The translations under genes were made by a program, and so were the position numbers. From Bombardia bombarda (lineage: Eukaryota; Ascomycota; Sordariomycetes; Sordariales; Lasiosphaeriaceae), in assembly GCA_030512295.1 (NCBI GenBank), contig JAULSR010000002.1, forward strand, positions 9,818,583 through 9,882,582: a stretch of DNA of 64,000 nt, in the 5' to 3' direction. The notes beneath the pieces were generated by a model. That model did not search any database. It was not told where the DNA came from and saw nothing but the letters and a program-made list of their open reading frames with translations. The first letter of the stretch is position 1. Every line of letters begins with the position of its first letter. Below, piece by piece: positions 44,239 through 55,377 of this stretch.

Positions 44239-46304
44239 CTAGCTCATCAAAGGTCTCGCAGCAGAGCTGATAAAGTGTGGTTGCTTGGAGTAATTCAGGG
44301 GTGTATAGTCAACCTGTTCGGCGCTGGCGGTATGTGGCAGTGTTTGGGGGTTGCGCTGTCGCCGTCCCTTTGCTGCCCAAGGGTCACGTTTCTCTGTTGA
44401 TTCTAGCAGTGTCAGCATTTGGCATTGCATGCTCCGGTGAAAATATCCTTGTGACTTACCAAAGAGAGAGCGGACACCTTCCAGCAGTGGAGGGATCCAG
44501 AACATTACCGCCACAACCTGGCCAAAGGACCATCCGTCGAGGTCAATGACATCCATGGCCCGGTAGTTCTTGACTATGACGAACTGGTATCCAAGACAAA
44601 GGCTGAAAAGAATAGCGGCGATAAGGAATAACAAGAAGTTCAAGATCGTCCCAATCCCGCTGTTTTGTGAGCTCTGGAGGTCATCCTGGTCTTGATTCCG
44701 AATGACATCTATGATCTGCTTTATGACGAGAATAAGCAGAGTAAAGGTGGCCCAACCCCACAAGAGTGGTACAGTCCTGATGTTTGGTATTGATTTCTGG
44801 TTAAAGAAGCCGTTTAGGTACCACAGGGGGTTTGTCCCGCGTAGTTGCTGGCAAAGAGACATTGCTGACTGCCCGCCACATGACGGTGATGAGAAAAGGT
44901 CCTGGAGACTGGAATCAAAAAAGGCAACATTGTTCTGCGCCACTGACAGATTCTTGAACAGCTGAAAGAATACAATTGTATTCAACAGCCAGCTCAGAAA
45001 GACAAGCATCGTCGAGAACCATGATTTGACTCCGTGACTGTGGAGTAACATCAACGTGAAGATAACGGGGAGAAACCCGGTAATAGACACCGAGACAAGA
45101 GCATATCCGTTGAGAGGATCGACGGTTTCGGGATGCATGTGAAGACTGGCGATGGCGGCGGTTACTGCATGAAAAATATAGACCAGTTTAACTTCACTTC
45201 AAGCATGGTACTCATGTACTTGTCAATGCAAACCAGGGATGGACAACACTCACCTCCAAAGAACGCCTGCGCCGTTACAAAGCTATCCAGGGGCTTCCTC
45301 AATCTTTCATGAACTCTCGGCTTGCCATCGACCCGCCGCAATATCCTCATCAGCAACGAAGCAGCCAGGGCCGCTGCAATCAGCAAGACCAGCAGCGCCT
45401 GTAGATAATACGACACGAGCACACCAATGCCCAAGACGTCCTGGTCGGCGTATGGCAAACCACACGTATTGTCGCACAACTGCTGAACACAAACGCCCAT
45501 ATTGCCACGGATGTCTAAGCTGCTGCCAATCTCAGCGGCTCCCAGCAGTTGCTGGGCCGAGCACGCATTCCGGCAAACATTGGGATCACGCGTCTGCTCG
45601 CACGTGCTGGCGAAACAGGTCGCGATGGAGCTGGCGACGCGGACGACATCGTTGTTCACGTTTGCACTACTCTCAGCTACCCCAGCCGTTATTGCGTTGC
45701 TTCCGAGAAAGGCGGCATACACGGCGCTGGAAGGGTCCTGTGCAAGAGCCAGCAGAGTTGCATTGCCCAGGTTGCTGCAGATGCCAAAAAATGTGACATC
45801 CAGCTTGCCAGTGACGGGGTCTAATCGGCCGTATACAGATGCCGATTCGTCGATTCCCGAAGGGATGGAGGAGAACAGCCGAGGATAGTCTTGACAGTCG
45901 GTGATGCAGCTGCCCGAGGGGCAGAGTTCGGAAAAATTGGTGGAGAGAAACTGATCTGAGTGTATCGAGTAATATGCGTGTCGCGTCTTATCGAAGAGTT
46001 GGACAAAGGTGAAGGGCGTGTCAGGTGCTGTAGATGGGATAGTGGTTGATGTTGATGATGTCGCGGTACTAGACCTAGAGGGTTCTCGAGATGTAGTGCT
46101 TTGCAAGGTGGTTTTGCTACTCTGTTTTGAAGGTGTAGATGTCTGAGTTGAAGTACTAGAGAGGTCTTGTGACGGGGTCGTTGTCGGGATTGTCGTCGAG
46201 GTGGTGCTTTGATCGGGACTGGCCGTACTGTCTGGCGGAGCATCTGGGTTTGCGTCCGTCGGTGCGAACGTCGGGAGAGCTGTCGGATACCCCTGGAAAG
46301 ACAT
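44239..46304 (-). CDS. Ser/Thr-rich multi-pass membrane protein, unknown function
   Basis: Exons 46304-45254, 45164-44460 and 44402-44239 give 639 residues (introns of 89 and 57 nt, phase 1; the second has GTAAGT and GCTGACACTGCTAG and could be retained without breaking the frame). The start is the ATG at 46304 (MSFQGYP). Residues to about 100 are a mucin-like Ser/Thr/Pro stretch with no clear signal peptide. A Cys-rich domain follows (CPSGSCITDCQDYP, FGICSNLGNATLLALA, CFASTCEQTRDPNVCRNACS, CVQQLCDNTCGL), then about six hydrophobic segments from VLVSYYLQALLVLLI onward. This looks like a surface or plasma-membrane protein with an extracellular Cys-rich head. I do not recognise a named family. 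Confidence 0.78.
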
Positions 46305-47320
46305 GATTGTGAAAGGACTGAAGCTCAAGCCGAGGGGAAATATGTCACATCACACGAGAAGATACATGTAATATATTGAGATGGTCCGAGAGCGAGTCTG
46401 TTTATACCTACAGATAATTATGCTCTTTGGACGGTGGCAGGCTGTGCGAGTCACCCCTGGGATAAATACTTTTCTTCAGGCTATGTGGGGGCATCTTAAG
46501 TGGCACTGGCAACTTTCCGGTTTGATACCACCCGCCTCAGTCTAGTCTAGTACGTACACAGTATTGGCTTTGAATGTTTGTGTGCGGCGTTAACAACATT
46601 GCAAGTTTAGCACCAGGCAGTGGGCAGCAGCCTGCCAATCCCACCATTGCCTTAACATTGCCATCCATCCGATCGCCATGATGGTGGTGGTGGGAGTGGG
46701 CCGTGGCGAGGCGTTTCGCGTGGGGACAGGGATGTTCGTCGAAAACTCGGGACACTTGTCTCTTGTGGGAAATATGCACGAGCTGTGCTCGCAAGCTTGA
46801 AACAGATCGCCGTTATGCCTCGAATTCTATTGTGGCTCATCATTCAGCTTTTCCGACGTTGCGCGGGGCTATTCCGACGTAGGATTGTTGGTGTGGCTCA
46901 CTACCTTGTCGGTCAGCATGGTAAGAGACTAAAAAGCAGGGAGCCATTGGCGCTTTTTATTTATAGCTTTGACGCAGGATCCATGTCTTGTGCGGGCTGG
47001 AAAGCTTTTGAGGGCTCTCTAACGACCAATCGGTTCTGGCGTTTGAGTGCTGAGGGGAAATGGACTATCGATACGCTACCAAAAGTACCCTGCAGGCCAC
47101 CTTTGGTTTCTTCTTGCGTGATGCTGGATTGAAGGTGCTGTAACTTCGTATGAAAGCATTGTCCAATGTCGTTGACACTTCCAGTATGTCTAACACGGTA
47201 AAAGTATGACTTCAACATGTTATAAACAATCTATCCTGTTCCGAAAGCGACTTTTGTAATATGTCGTTTACGTATGCCATCAACATCAGATTTCTAGGTC
47301 TATTGTCGCTTGTTCGTGGG
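46305..47320. other. Intergenic between the membrane protein and UstYa-like genes
   Basis: I looked here for a UstA-type repeat precursor peptide and found none. Short frames only. Confidence 0.5.
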
Positions 47321-48306
47321 CTAGTCTACAATGGTCAAGCTACCATTCTGTATCATCTTGAACTTGTCAAAGTTGGTCTTCCTTTTGATTGCCCAGCTCT
47401 GTATCTTCTCAAAATTTCGGCATGTATGTTGTGTTGCCGTGTTAAGAATGACCTTTTTGCCCACTTGCTTCCATTCCATCGGTGTAAGGTCGGCGTGGCA
47501 TTGTATTGCTTGGCGCAGGTGATTGATGCAATGGCCTATGTGGCGTTCTCGAGGAGGGTCATTAGGATCACTAAAGAGGTCGTTGTAGTACTCGGGGTAC
47601 ATTGCTTGGCGTAGTCGATTCTGCCTGGACTGTCAGTACTTCATTGACTGACTCAAACAGATTACTGAGTGTAGGTCAAACCAACCAGACAATGCAAAGA
47701 ATGAAAGACCTCCAGTCCCGTGAAATAAGTACCGGATTCAGGCCACTTGAAGGTTTTACCCTCTAAGTCTGCCTCTGATTGGTCGATGTCAATGTTGAGC
47801 CCTGTATCATCAACACAGGTGATTAGCTGCTTCCTTTGCTAAATTATGGTTTCAAGACAATACAGACCATCGAGGAGACGAGTCCAGGCCATGTCAACTT
47901 CGATGGATGGCTTGGAGACATATTGCTGACTGGCCGGGTCCATGAAGAAGCTTCCGTCACTCTTCAACTCTACTTCACCATTGTAGACGGACTTGGTAAG
48001 TTCGATCTCGGACCTAACTGGAACTGAGTATAAGGTTAGTGGCAGAAAACCAGCAAGAACATCTGTATCAAATGACATACCTAGGTCGGAAGCAAATCCT
48101 CGCTCATAGGATGATTGCATGAACCCTTTGTAGCATATCAAATAGGCAGCCCCAGCTCCAATGAGGACTATGTTGAGCGAAACTGACACGATATAGAATA
48201 TCTTCGCAAATAGTTTGTGCCGCTGTTCATTTTGGAAAGACTTTCTTGTCTTTCCCTTGATCAAGTCATGATACTCGATATGAGAGTTGTCCAATGCGCC
48301 AGCCAT
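47321..48306 (-). CDS. UstYa-family (DUF3328) oxidase-like protein
   Basis: Exons 48306-48081, 48023-47868, 47801-47686 and 47620-47321 join in phase to 265 residues (introns of 57, 66 and 65 nt). The N-terminus is cytosolic, followed by one membrane anchor (FYIVSVSLNIVLIGAGAAYLI), then the lumenal domain with WPESGTYFTGLEVFHSLHCL, NRLRQAMYPEYY and HIGHCINHLRQAIQCHADLT. Both HxxHC motifs that define the family are intact (H161/H164/C165 and H193/H196/C197). UstYa-type proteins act in fungal ribosomal-peptide pathways (ustiloxin, cyclochlorotine type) as oxidases or cyclases, and also in other pathways. No precursor peptide, tyrosinase or methyltransferase was found nearby; a secreted FAD oxidase lies 3.4 kb away. 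The weak donor of intron 2 (GTCTGT) is the least sure border. Confidence 0.9.
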
Positions 48307-49326
48307 GGTTGCCGTCAGTATTGCTGAAAGATTACAGCGAGAATCCAGAATTATGCGCAAGATGTAAGTTTTGCAATGGATAAGATGTTACATGGAAAAT
48401 TATAAAGATGAAGGCCATTGACCCTTTGTTTCCCAAGATAAGGACCTGATCTCGAATTATGCACGGTGTAGTGATGTAGTGTTGCGCAGTGCTACACAAA
48501 GAAAATAGGTACGCAAGAATGAATCCGGATTTCCCCCTTGCCACACTCCGCACAATGATCAGCCTATACATTTCTTATTCACATCCCAATTCGGAATCGG
48601 AAAATTTGTCAAACATGCCGCTGCTGAGGTAGTTGTTATACGTTATTGGCTGATCATTAAACCCTCCGCAACAGCTTAATATCAAGTCTTGTTCCACAAA
48701 TTTAGTAATTCCCTAAATACAAATTGAACACTACTACGTAGTATTACCGTTAGTAGCTCAAGCTAGGCAAGGAAGGCAGGGAGATGTATTAAGATACTAT
48801 ACAGTAGGTAGGTACTGTCTCCTTCTCTCAGAGGGCGTGAAAGATTCGCAGCCTACATATATTGTTTGGCCAACATTGGCGCCTGCCGATGCATGCTGTG
48901 CCAACTATATGCATTTCGTCGCGTCCTGACTAGAGCAGCACCTCGTACCAATTGCATTGGTTGAAGCTGAAGTGAATTGCAGCAGGCCTATCATGACTCT
49001 TGACGATGTGGAGATATTATTTTTGCAAGCCGTTGATTGGACTTGTCAATGGGTTTCAAGTGGCTTAATCATTGTTGGCTGTCTAGGTATACCTATACTA
49101 TGCTAACCAGCGGCCTGTGTAGCTACATACACCTTAAGTATCGGCTCCCTCCCCTTTCCCTGCTCTTCCGTTTTGTAGGGTTCATTTGCAGTGGAGCACA
49201 TTTATGTTGATGGATCTAGAATTGTAACCTGAATCTAGACTAATCGTTCAAGCGTCCAGTATTTCCAAACGCCAATCTCGCAATCCATGAACTATAATTC
49301 ACCCCCACCCTGAGGCATGTGATATC
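48307..49326. other. Intergenic
   Basis: Promoter of the UstYa-like gene and AT-richer DNA; no gene or precursor peptide seen. Confidence 0.5.
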
Positions 49327-49690
49327 ATAGAGGTTGCTAGCTTTGTCATTAGGGCCCTTGGGGTTACCGGTGTGTTCAAGTCATGCGTCAACATTGTGGT
49401 TCGCGCGAAGGACTTTAGTGAAGAATTTGATCTACTGTGCACCCAGGTGAGATGAAAAACCTTTGATCTCAATCCTCTCTGATGCATATAGAAATATACC
49501 GATCGAGCAATCCTGACTCATTGCGCAGCTCTCGCTTCAGCAAGTTCGGCTACTTCTTTGGGGCGAGTCTCGTGGTCTTGTCCCCGGGGGAAATGGAAAC
49601 AGCATACTAACTAGCGCCCTAATAGTATACTTAAATCTTAAAGTAGTCCTTCGGTATAAGACGACGGTAAAGACTTGCGAGTGCGGTTAG
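49327..49690 (+). pseudogene. N-terminal HeLo-domain fragment without a start codon
   Basis: Two segments, 49327-49446 and 49529-49690, are separated by an 82-nt GT-AG intron with CTGAC branch-like sequence. They read EVASFVIRALGVTGVFKSC, VVRAKDFSEEFDLLCTQ, then LSLQQVRLLLWGESRGLVPG, the hallmark beginning of fungal HeLo domains (as in HET-S and related killers), where RL..WGE..GL is typical. The codon where ATG is expected is ATA (49327-49329), and an in-frame TGA lies upstream, so there is no start. After about residue 60 similarity fades and a TAG closes the frame at 49688-49690. I read this as a truncated, silenced copy of a HeLo cell-death gene. Confidence 0.6.
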
Positions 49691-49814
49691 GGTGCACGGG
49701 CCGCTAACGGGTGGCTGTGGTTACCGCCTCTTATTAGGGTTAATTTGACACCGTGTTCCTTACATATACTGCATGATTGATTGGCGTTCTTTCTTTCTTT
49801 TATATTTTCGCGCG

Positions 49815-51694
49815 ATGCTTCGACCTCGTCAGCGCATCCTGCTGTCCAAACTGCTACATGGCCCAGTCCGATGGCATGCGATGCCAATGCAGACACGGCC
49901 AATGATTCCTGCACATGCACACTTTAGCATCCGCCAGGTCGCCGCCGCCCAACCCCCCATGATGGACCCCTACGCCTACACATCCGGTCGCTGGCTGAGG
50001 AACCATGCGGCTGAGACGGCGGCAAGGCAACTCGTCTTCGACTTTGATGGACTTTGTCACCGCGCCGTCGCGTGCCGTCCGGGGGCATCCAACGTTGTCC
50101 GCTGGGAAAAGCACGAGGGGAGTTACAACCGCGCGTTTGTGCTCCATCTCGACGATGGCTCGACACTGGTTGCGCGCGTGCCCTTTTCTGCAGCCGGGCC
50201 ACCGCGCCTTGTCACCAATTCCGAAGTTGCAACCATGGCCTACCGTATATTCCAGTTGCCGAGTCCCCTTGCTCCCGTCCCGCGTTTCGCTAACCCCTTG
50301 TGATGTGAATTCAGTTCGGAAAATGACATCTATTCCTGTACCCGAGGTACTTGATTGGAGTGACGATCCTCTGAATCCGCTAAAGACAGAATACATCATC
50401 ATGCAACATGTCGAGGGCGTGCAGCTCCGCGATCGATGGGACGCCATGAGTCCTCAAGAGCATCTGCTTTGCGTCAAGTCTCTTGCCCTGTTAGCAAAGG
50501 AAATGTACTCGTTGCAATTCCCAGCCTATGGTAGCATTTACTTTGATAGTGCGTCTGTCGATGCCCGTTATCGCATCCCTCTGCTTGACGGCTTCTTCAT
50601 CGGTCCCAGCCTGGCTCATAGATATTGGGCTGAGTGCGCGCCGGGTCAAGGCCGCTGGTACACAAGACGCCAGCCCAACCGCGGTCCTTGTTCGTTAATT
50701 ACCCCGTCAATGTGCGTCGTAGCAATATCATCTAACCGTTGCAGGGACCACCTTTGAAGCCTTCACACAAGGTCTCCTTGATACCGGCGTATCCCACTTT
50801 CCACCCGAGACAGCGCCAGGCACTCTGGAGTATTATGGAACCATCGAGGAAAATCTGGAGCTCCATGCTGCGCTTGGTAAAGTCACCGCTGAGCTTTCCA
50901 AGGACCCCCGGATTCACATGGTATCGGAGCCCAAACTCTTCCACAGCGACCTTCATATGCGAAACATCTTCGTTTCTCGCGATGACGCCACCAAGATTGC
51001 AGGCGTTATTGACTGGCAGTCAACTACCCTTGATCCCATCCTTCTCTACGCTCACATGACGCCCGACCTCTGCATAAGCCCCCGTTTTACCCAAGATCTG
51101 CTCGAGGAGGAGGAGGGGGAAGAGGAGAGAAATGGCGATGTGTACGAAACAGCGGCAACAGTAGCCGAGAGGGAGAAAATCCAGTCTGATGTCGACCGAT
51201 GCCGCAAGATATGGGAATTGTCACTCTATGTCCACGCACGAAAGCTCCATGACGCTCGCGCCCTTGACGAAGCCCTTCTTCGGCCGTATCGGCAGTGTTT
51301 TTCTACTTGGCAGTACGGAGCGACAGCTACCCGAGATGTTCTGAAGGAGCTCTCCGCTCGATGGAGTGAACTCGCACTGCCAGGAAAACCGCCTTACCAG
51401 CCCACCGACGAGGAGCTTGTCCGTGACTTAGAGCGGTCAGAGGACTTTCAGGCCGTCCTGACGCTGGAGAAGTGGCACCAGCACGCGCTAGATGTTGGTT
51501 CTGACGGCTGGGTTCCGACTGAGAGATGGGATGACGTTTTGGAGTTGCACGAGGAGTTCTACAACAATTGGATGGACGCTGCTAGAACGGCTGGCGACGA
51601 AGGGATGACGGAAGAGAAGGCGGCCAAAATGTGGCCTTTTGATCCGCCAGTTAGCTTAAGGCAGATTGGCCGCACAAAGACAATTGAAAACTAG
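49815..51694 (+). CDS. AIM9-like mitochondrial phosphotransferase (APH fold)
   Basis: Exons 49815-50244, 50315-50683 and 50745-51694 give 582 residues; introns of 70 and 61 nt are phase 1. An upstream in-frame ATG at 49773 would add 14 residues. The Arg-rich N-terminus (MLRPRQRILLSKLLHGP) suits a mitochondrial presequence. Family motifs follow in order: LVFDFDGLCHRAV, EGSYNRAFVLHLDDG, VARVPFSAAGPPRL, TNSEVATMAYL, IPVPEVLDWSDD, TEYIIMQHVEGVQL, the catalytic loop KLFHSDLHMRNIFV (HxDLHxxN) and GVIDWQS. These match fungal AIM9-type proteins, named from a yeast mitochondrial-inheritance gene; the substrate is unknown. It converges with the FAD oxidase gene; the two stop codons are 4 bases apart, so the 3' UTRs must overlap. 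Confidence 0.88.
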
Positions 51695-51698
51695 TTAA

Positions 51699-53802
51699 TT
51701 AAGTAGTCTTTTTACACAATCTCCCATTTTGTGTAGGCAGATATGGCAGCTGGCCCGTGATGTACCAGTCCTCGGAACCTACAGCAGTGGGCGCGTAAAG
51801 CAGCCCTGTCGGATCATATTGCTGCTTCAAGGCATACAACCTAGGATAAAAGGAGCCGTAGAATGATTGCTGGAAGTTTGGCTCATTGATATCCCCCTCG
51901 GACATATACGATCCAGCCCCTGGCGACACGTCACGCCACTTCTTCATCCAGTCAGTTGTGAGCACCTTGCTCGCTTTGGCGACCTGCGCGTCAGTCGCAT
52001 TACTTGCAAGTGCTGGACCGGCGAGGATGAAAAGCGACACTGTCTTTCTCCATGCAGGATTGACAGCATTGTTCTGGTTCACACCTGGGTTCACCGCAGG
52101 TCGGATGTTATACCCGATCAAGACACCGCCTTGCTCAATGGCATAGCGGACCGCTCCCAAAGTTGCATTGAGTTTTGCTGGAGTCACAAAGTTCTCTCGC
52201 GGGAAAAGACGACTTGCCGAGTTCCCCACCGAGCCGCCAACTTGCTCTGGTCCCCAGGTGCCATTGAATGCCTTGTATAAGCTGTCATATTCTGTGAAGT
52301 TTGGCGTCACCGCAATACCGAGATTGGAGAGTTCGTTTAGGAATGGAGTGACGAGACTGACGAGCTGAGGCTTCGTCATGTTGCCGCCCCATAAGGGCAT
52401 GAAGTTGAACAGGTATTGGTCTGGGCCAATTGCGACAACAATGAAGTACCCATATGCTCCAGCATCAGTGAAGGCGGAAAAGTAGCTCATGTATGCTTTG
52501 AAACCTGCCCAAAATGTGTCCACTGTCACATTGGGACCGGTCGTAAAGCCGAATGTCATTGTTGTCACAGGTATCTTCGGATAAGCCTTGATCACCAAAG
52601 AAGTGACGACGCCGTATGTGCCTATCTCATGTTAGCAATTACAGAAGCACTTCCCAGACCATATGCATGTGGCACTTACTTCCGCCGCCGCCGCGGAGAG
52701 CCCAGTACAGATCAGGATACGAGTCTTCACTGGCAGTGACAAATCTGCCATTAGGTAAAACGACTTCAAGGGAAAGAACCTGCAATGAATACATAGGTTA
52801 GCAAAGAGACCAACCAATCTCTAGACTGTGCCTGGAGCTCATCATACCTGATCAGCACCCATGCCAACGAGAGTGGACATGGGTGAATGTCCGCCGCCGG
52901 CGATATAACCGCCAGCAACACCGACAGTCTCACAGAAGAGTTAGATGATTTAATCTCACAAGATTGAGCGAAGGGAAACTACTCACTCGGCACTCTCCAC
53001 CGACCGCCGTGACACCATTTCGCTCAGCAGCGGCATACACCTCCTCAGTTACCACCCCGCTGCCGAGCTTGAAGGCAGGCCCACGGTATGACCTGCAGGC
53101 ATAGTTTGCAAAGAAATTGATGTCTTTCAGCTTGTGCGTCCACACTGACAGAGCCCCGGCTCCAATAGACTTATCGTTAAAGTCATGACCAGTGTTCTTA
53201 ACAACCAAGCGAATATTGGCATTACGAGCAAAGTTGAGCGCCAGCTGTATCTGAGACACCTTGGTCACAGCGACAGAGTAGGACGCATAGCCTCCGAGCG
53301 TACAGATCTTACTGGGATCGTCTGTTGGGAGACATGTCCTGCCTTGGAAGACGGGAAACTGAGCTGACGTCGGATCGTTGACGTGCAGATGAGGATCACT
53401 CCAATGCTCCGTCACATACTGACAAGCAGCTGCGTCTCTTTGCGGCCAGTTGTTATAGCAGGGAGCAGCAAGCGGCACAGTCTTAATGAGCGCTCCATCA
53501 ACAGTGGCGTTGAACGAGTTCCACAGCTGGGTAGAGGGCCAAGAGGCATCTCCAGGAAATGTCTTGCAGGCCGGCCTTGCAACCTTGGCATCGCTTCCGA
53601 AGTCGAAATAGGAGGAGCTGTTGTTGGGCTGCTGCTGTTTGGAAAGGTTGGCAACAATAGCATTGGTCAACTGTGCATTTTCCCAGTCAAATCGACTGGC
53701 ACAGGAGGGGCTGGGTGTGACTGCGTTGACCGGTAGAGTCAGCTGCAGGCTGAGTCCGGCGAGGAGGGTCGTGATTGCCTTGAGTATTGCACTCGTGGCC
53801 AT
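51699..53802 (-). CDS. Secreted FAD-linked oxidoreductase with BBE C-terminus
   Basis: Exons 53802-52987, 52928-52848, 52779-52680 and 52621-51699 give 639 residues (introns of 58, 68 and 58 nt). A signal peptide ([27 protein letters not shown]) precedes a Cys-containing N-terminal region, then the FAD-binding PCMH fold: [46 protein letters not shown] and [25 protein letters not shown], which spans the exon joins. The C-terminus ([23 protein letters not shown]) is berberine-bridge type. The His of NTGHDF is a likely covalent FAD site. Members oxidise alcohols, sugars or pathway intermediates with oxygen; some serve secondary metabolism. A link to the nearby UstYa-like gene is possible but unproven. 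Confidence 0.92.
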
Positions 53803-54815
53803 AGTTATTTGCGCTTGTCAGCTGAGTTTGCGGTTGATGAAGTGGAAGACAAGCACTTTATATCGACCCTGGAGGGGATCAGAGGATTCCCCAACTTCTC
53901 TCGCTTCCTGGTAGACTAGGTAGGTTAGTCCCTCGTACGTTCGTTAGTGCTCAGGACAAAAGCTCTCATGTCTTGCTCCAGGGAGCTAGGGTATTGTGAA
54001 CCAACAGACTCTTGCCCCAACTCCCAACTCCCAGCCCTCCGCTTTGATCTGTCTTGGCAGAACGTGTCCCAGCTCATAAGGTGTTTCTGGCAGTATATGC
54101 GGGGTTCAAACGATATTGCTAATGACATACGATGTGTAAGTAAGGTAGGTAGGTATTTAAATTGACGAAGAGTTCTGTGTACCGCTGAGTGTAGTGTACG
54201 TAACTTCATTGACTTTCACAACCCCTATTTTCTTGTGGAAATGCGAGGTACGAAGTGATGCGAGAGTCCCTTATCTATCGAAACCCGGAACAACTATCAC
54301 GCCGCATTTCCATACCGGGGTACCTCTTAATTAGTGACCTAGGATGCAGTGCCGTTACATGGCGCACTCTATGCGGGGGATAAGACCATCGGCCCCCCAG
54401 CGATTTGGATGCAATGCTGTGCTAATGCATCAGGGCGCTGGACCTCAGATGGAGTTGTATTTGCTGACCCACCGACGACCCGCGCTGTCACTCAAAAGGG
54501 TAAGCCAACTCATAAATGTTGTTTGATCGATGGTAATATGAACACCTCACGCAAATGTTGCATATGGTCAACAGCATATGTTATCCTATACTATACATAG
54601 TATCTTACCTACCTAGATACGTTGGATAATTAGCTTATCCAATAACGGTAACATCGGCGTTGATCATATTCCAACGATCCACTGCCCAGGCCCTGTAATG
54701 GGGCGAGTATGCACCATGTTGCGGCCTGGGTTACGTACTGCCCACCTTGGCTGCCTGGGCGCCAATTAACTCTGTGGTATCCGCAGTGGCGGGTGGGACA
54801 GTGAAGTCCAACAGG
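53803..54815. other. Intergenic between intact and broken FAD oxidase genes
   Basis: No gene recognised; contains repeated TAGGTAGGTA-type motifs common in these intergenic regions. Confidence 0.5.
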
Positions 54816-55377
54816 ATGTCCAACATAAGCGACCATGACTTTGCCCAACATATATTAGATCTGCAAAACGGGTATCTCAACTACCTCCCCGCATTCCAAA
54901 TTCTCCCTCAACTTTCATCATCACAAACGGCTTTCCAAATGGCAACACTGTTACCGACATCGCCATGCCTCGAGGCCAAATGTCTCATCGACGCTAGACT
55001 GCAGTCGCAAATCCTTATCCCCACCGATGCTGATTATAAAACTAGGAATGATTTATACTGGTCCAACAGCGCGAAACTCCAGCCCGCATATATTGTCCGT
55101 CCTCGCTCCGCGAATGAAGTTACAACCGCCGTCAAGGCACTTGTGTCAGCTGGCCAAGCTTTTGCTGTCCGTAGCGGTGGGCACACTAACTGGGCTGGCT
55201 CCAACAACATTGACGGCGGCGTAACAATCGACCTTGGACTATTGAATGCAACTGTTTTCGATGCTGAATCTGAGACAGCCAGCATTGGTCCAGGTGCCCG
55301 ATAGCGAGAAGTGTATGCCGAGCTACACAAATATAATCGGGCTGTTGCTGGCGGTCGTGAGGGCAACGTCGGAGTCG
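54816..55377 (+). pseudogene. Truncated FAD-linked oxidase (PCMH) pseudogene
   Basis: From ATG 54816 the frame gives an N-terminal FAD-oxidase half: NDLYWSNSAKLQPAYIVRPR, FAVRSGGHTNWAGSNNIDGG, VTIDLGLLNATVF and ASIGPGAR, then TAG at 55302-55304, then REVYAELHKYNRAVAGGREG and NVGV in the same frame. The family has Trp (GARW) where TAG stands, so TGG became TAG by one G-to-A change. Similarity stops at about 55377; the GGG-rich second FAD motif, substrate domain and BBE end are missing. This is a different subfamily from the intact gene at 51699-53802, so it is not a simple duplicate. Confidence 0.82.

Noticed and set aside
46305..46328. N-terminal extension of the Ser/Thr-rich membrane protein
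   Set aside because: The extension starts at TTG; the ATG at 46304 is the first proper start.
46305..49326. Search for a UstA-type ribosomal peptide precursor around the UstYa-like gene
   Set aside because: No frame with a signal peptide and KR-spaced repeats was seen on either strand.
54106..54120. GGTTCAAACGA motif resembling a tRNA T-loop
   Set aside because: No matching acceptor stem, D arm or anticodon arm around it.
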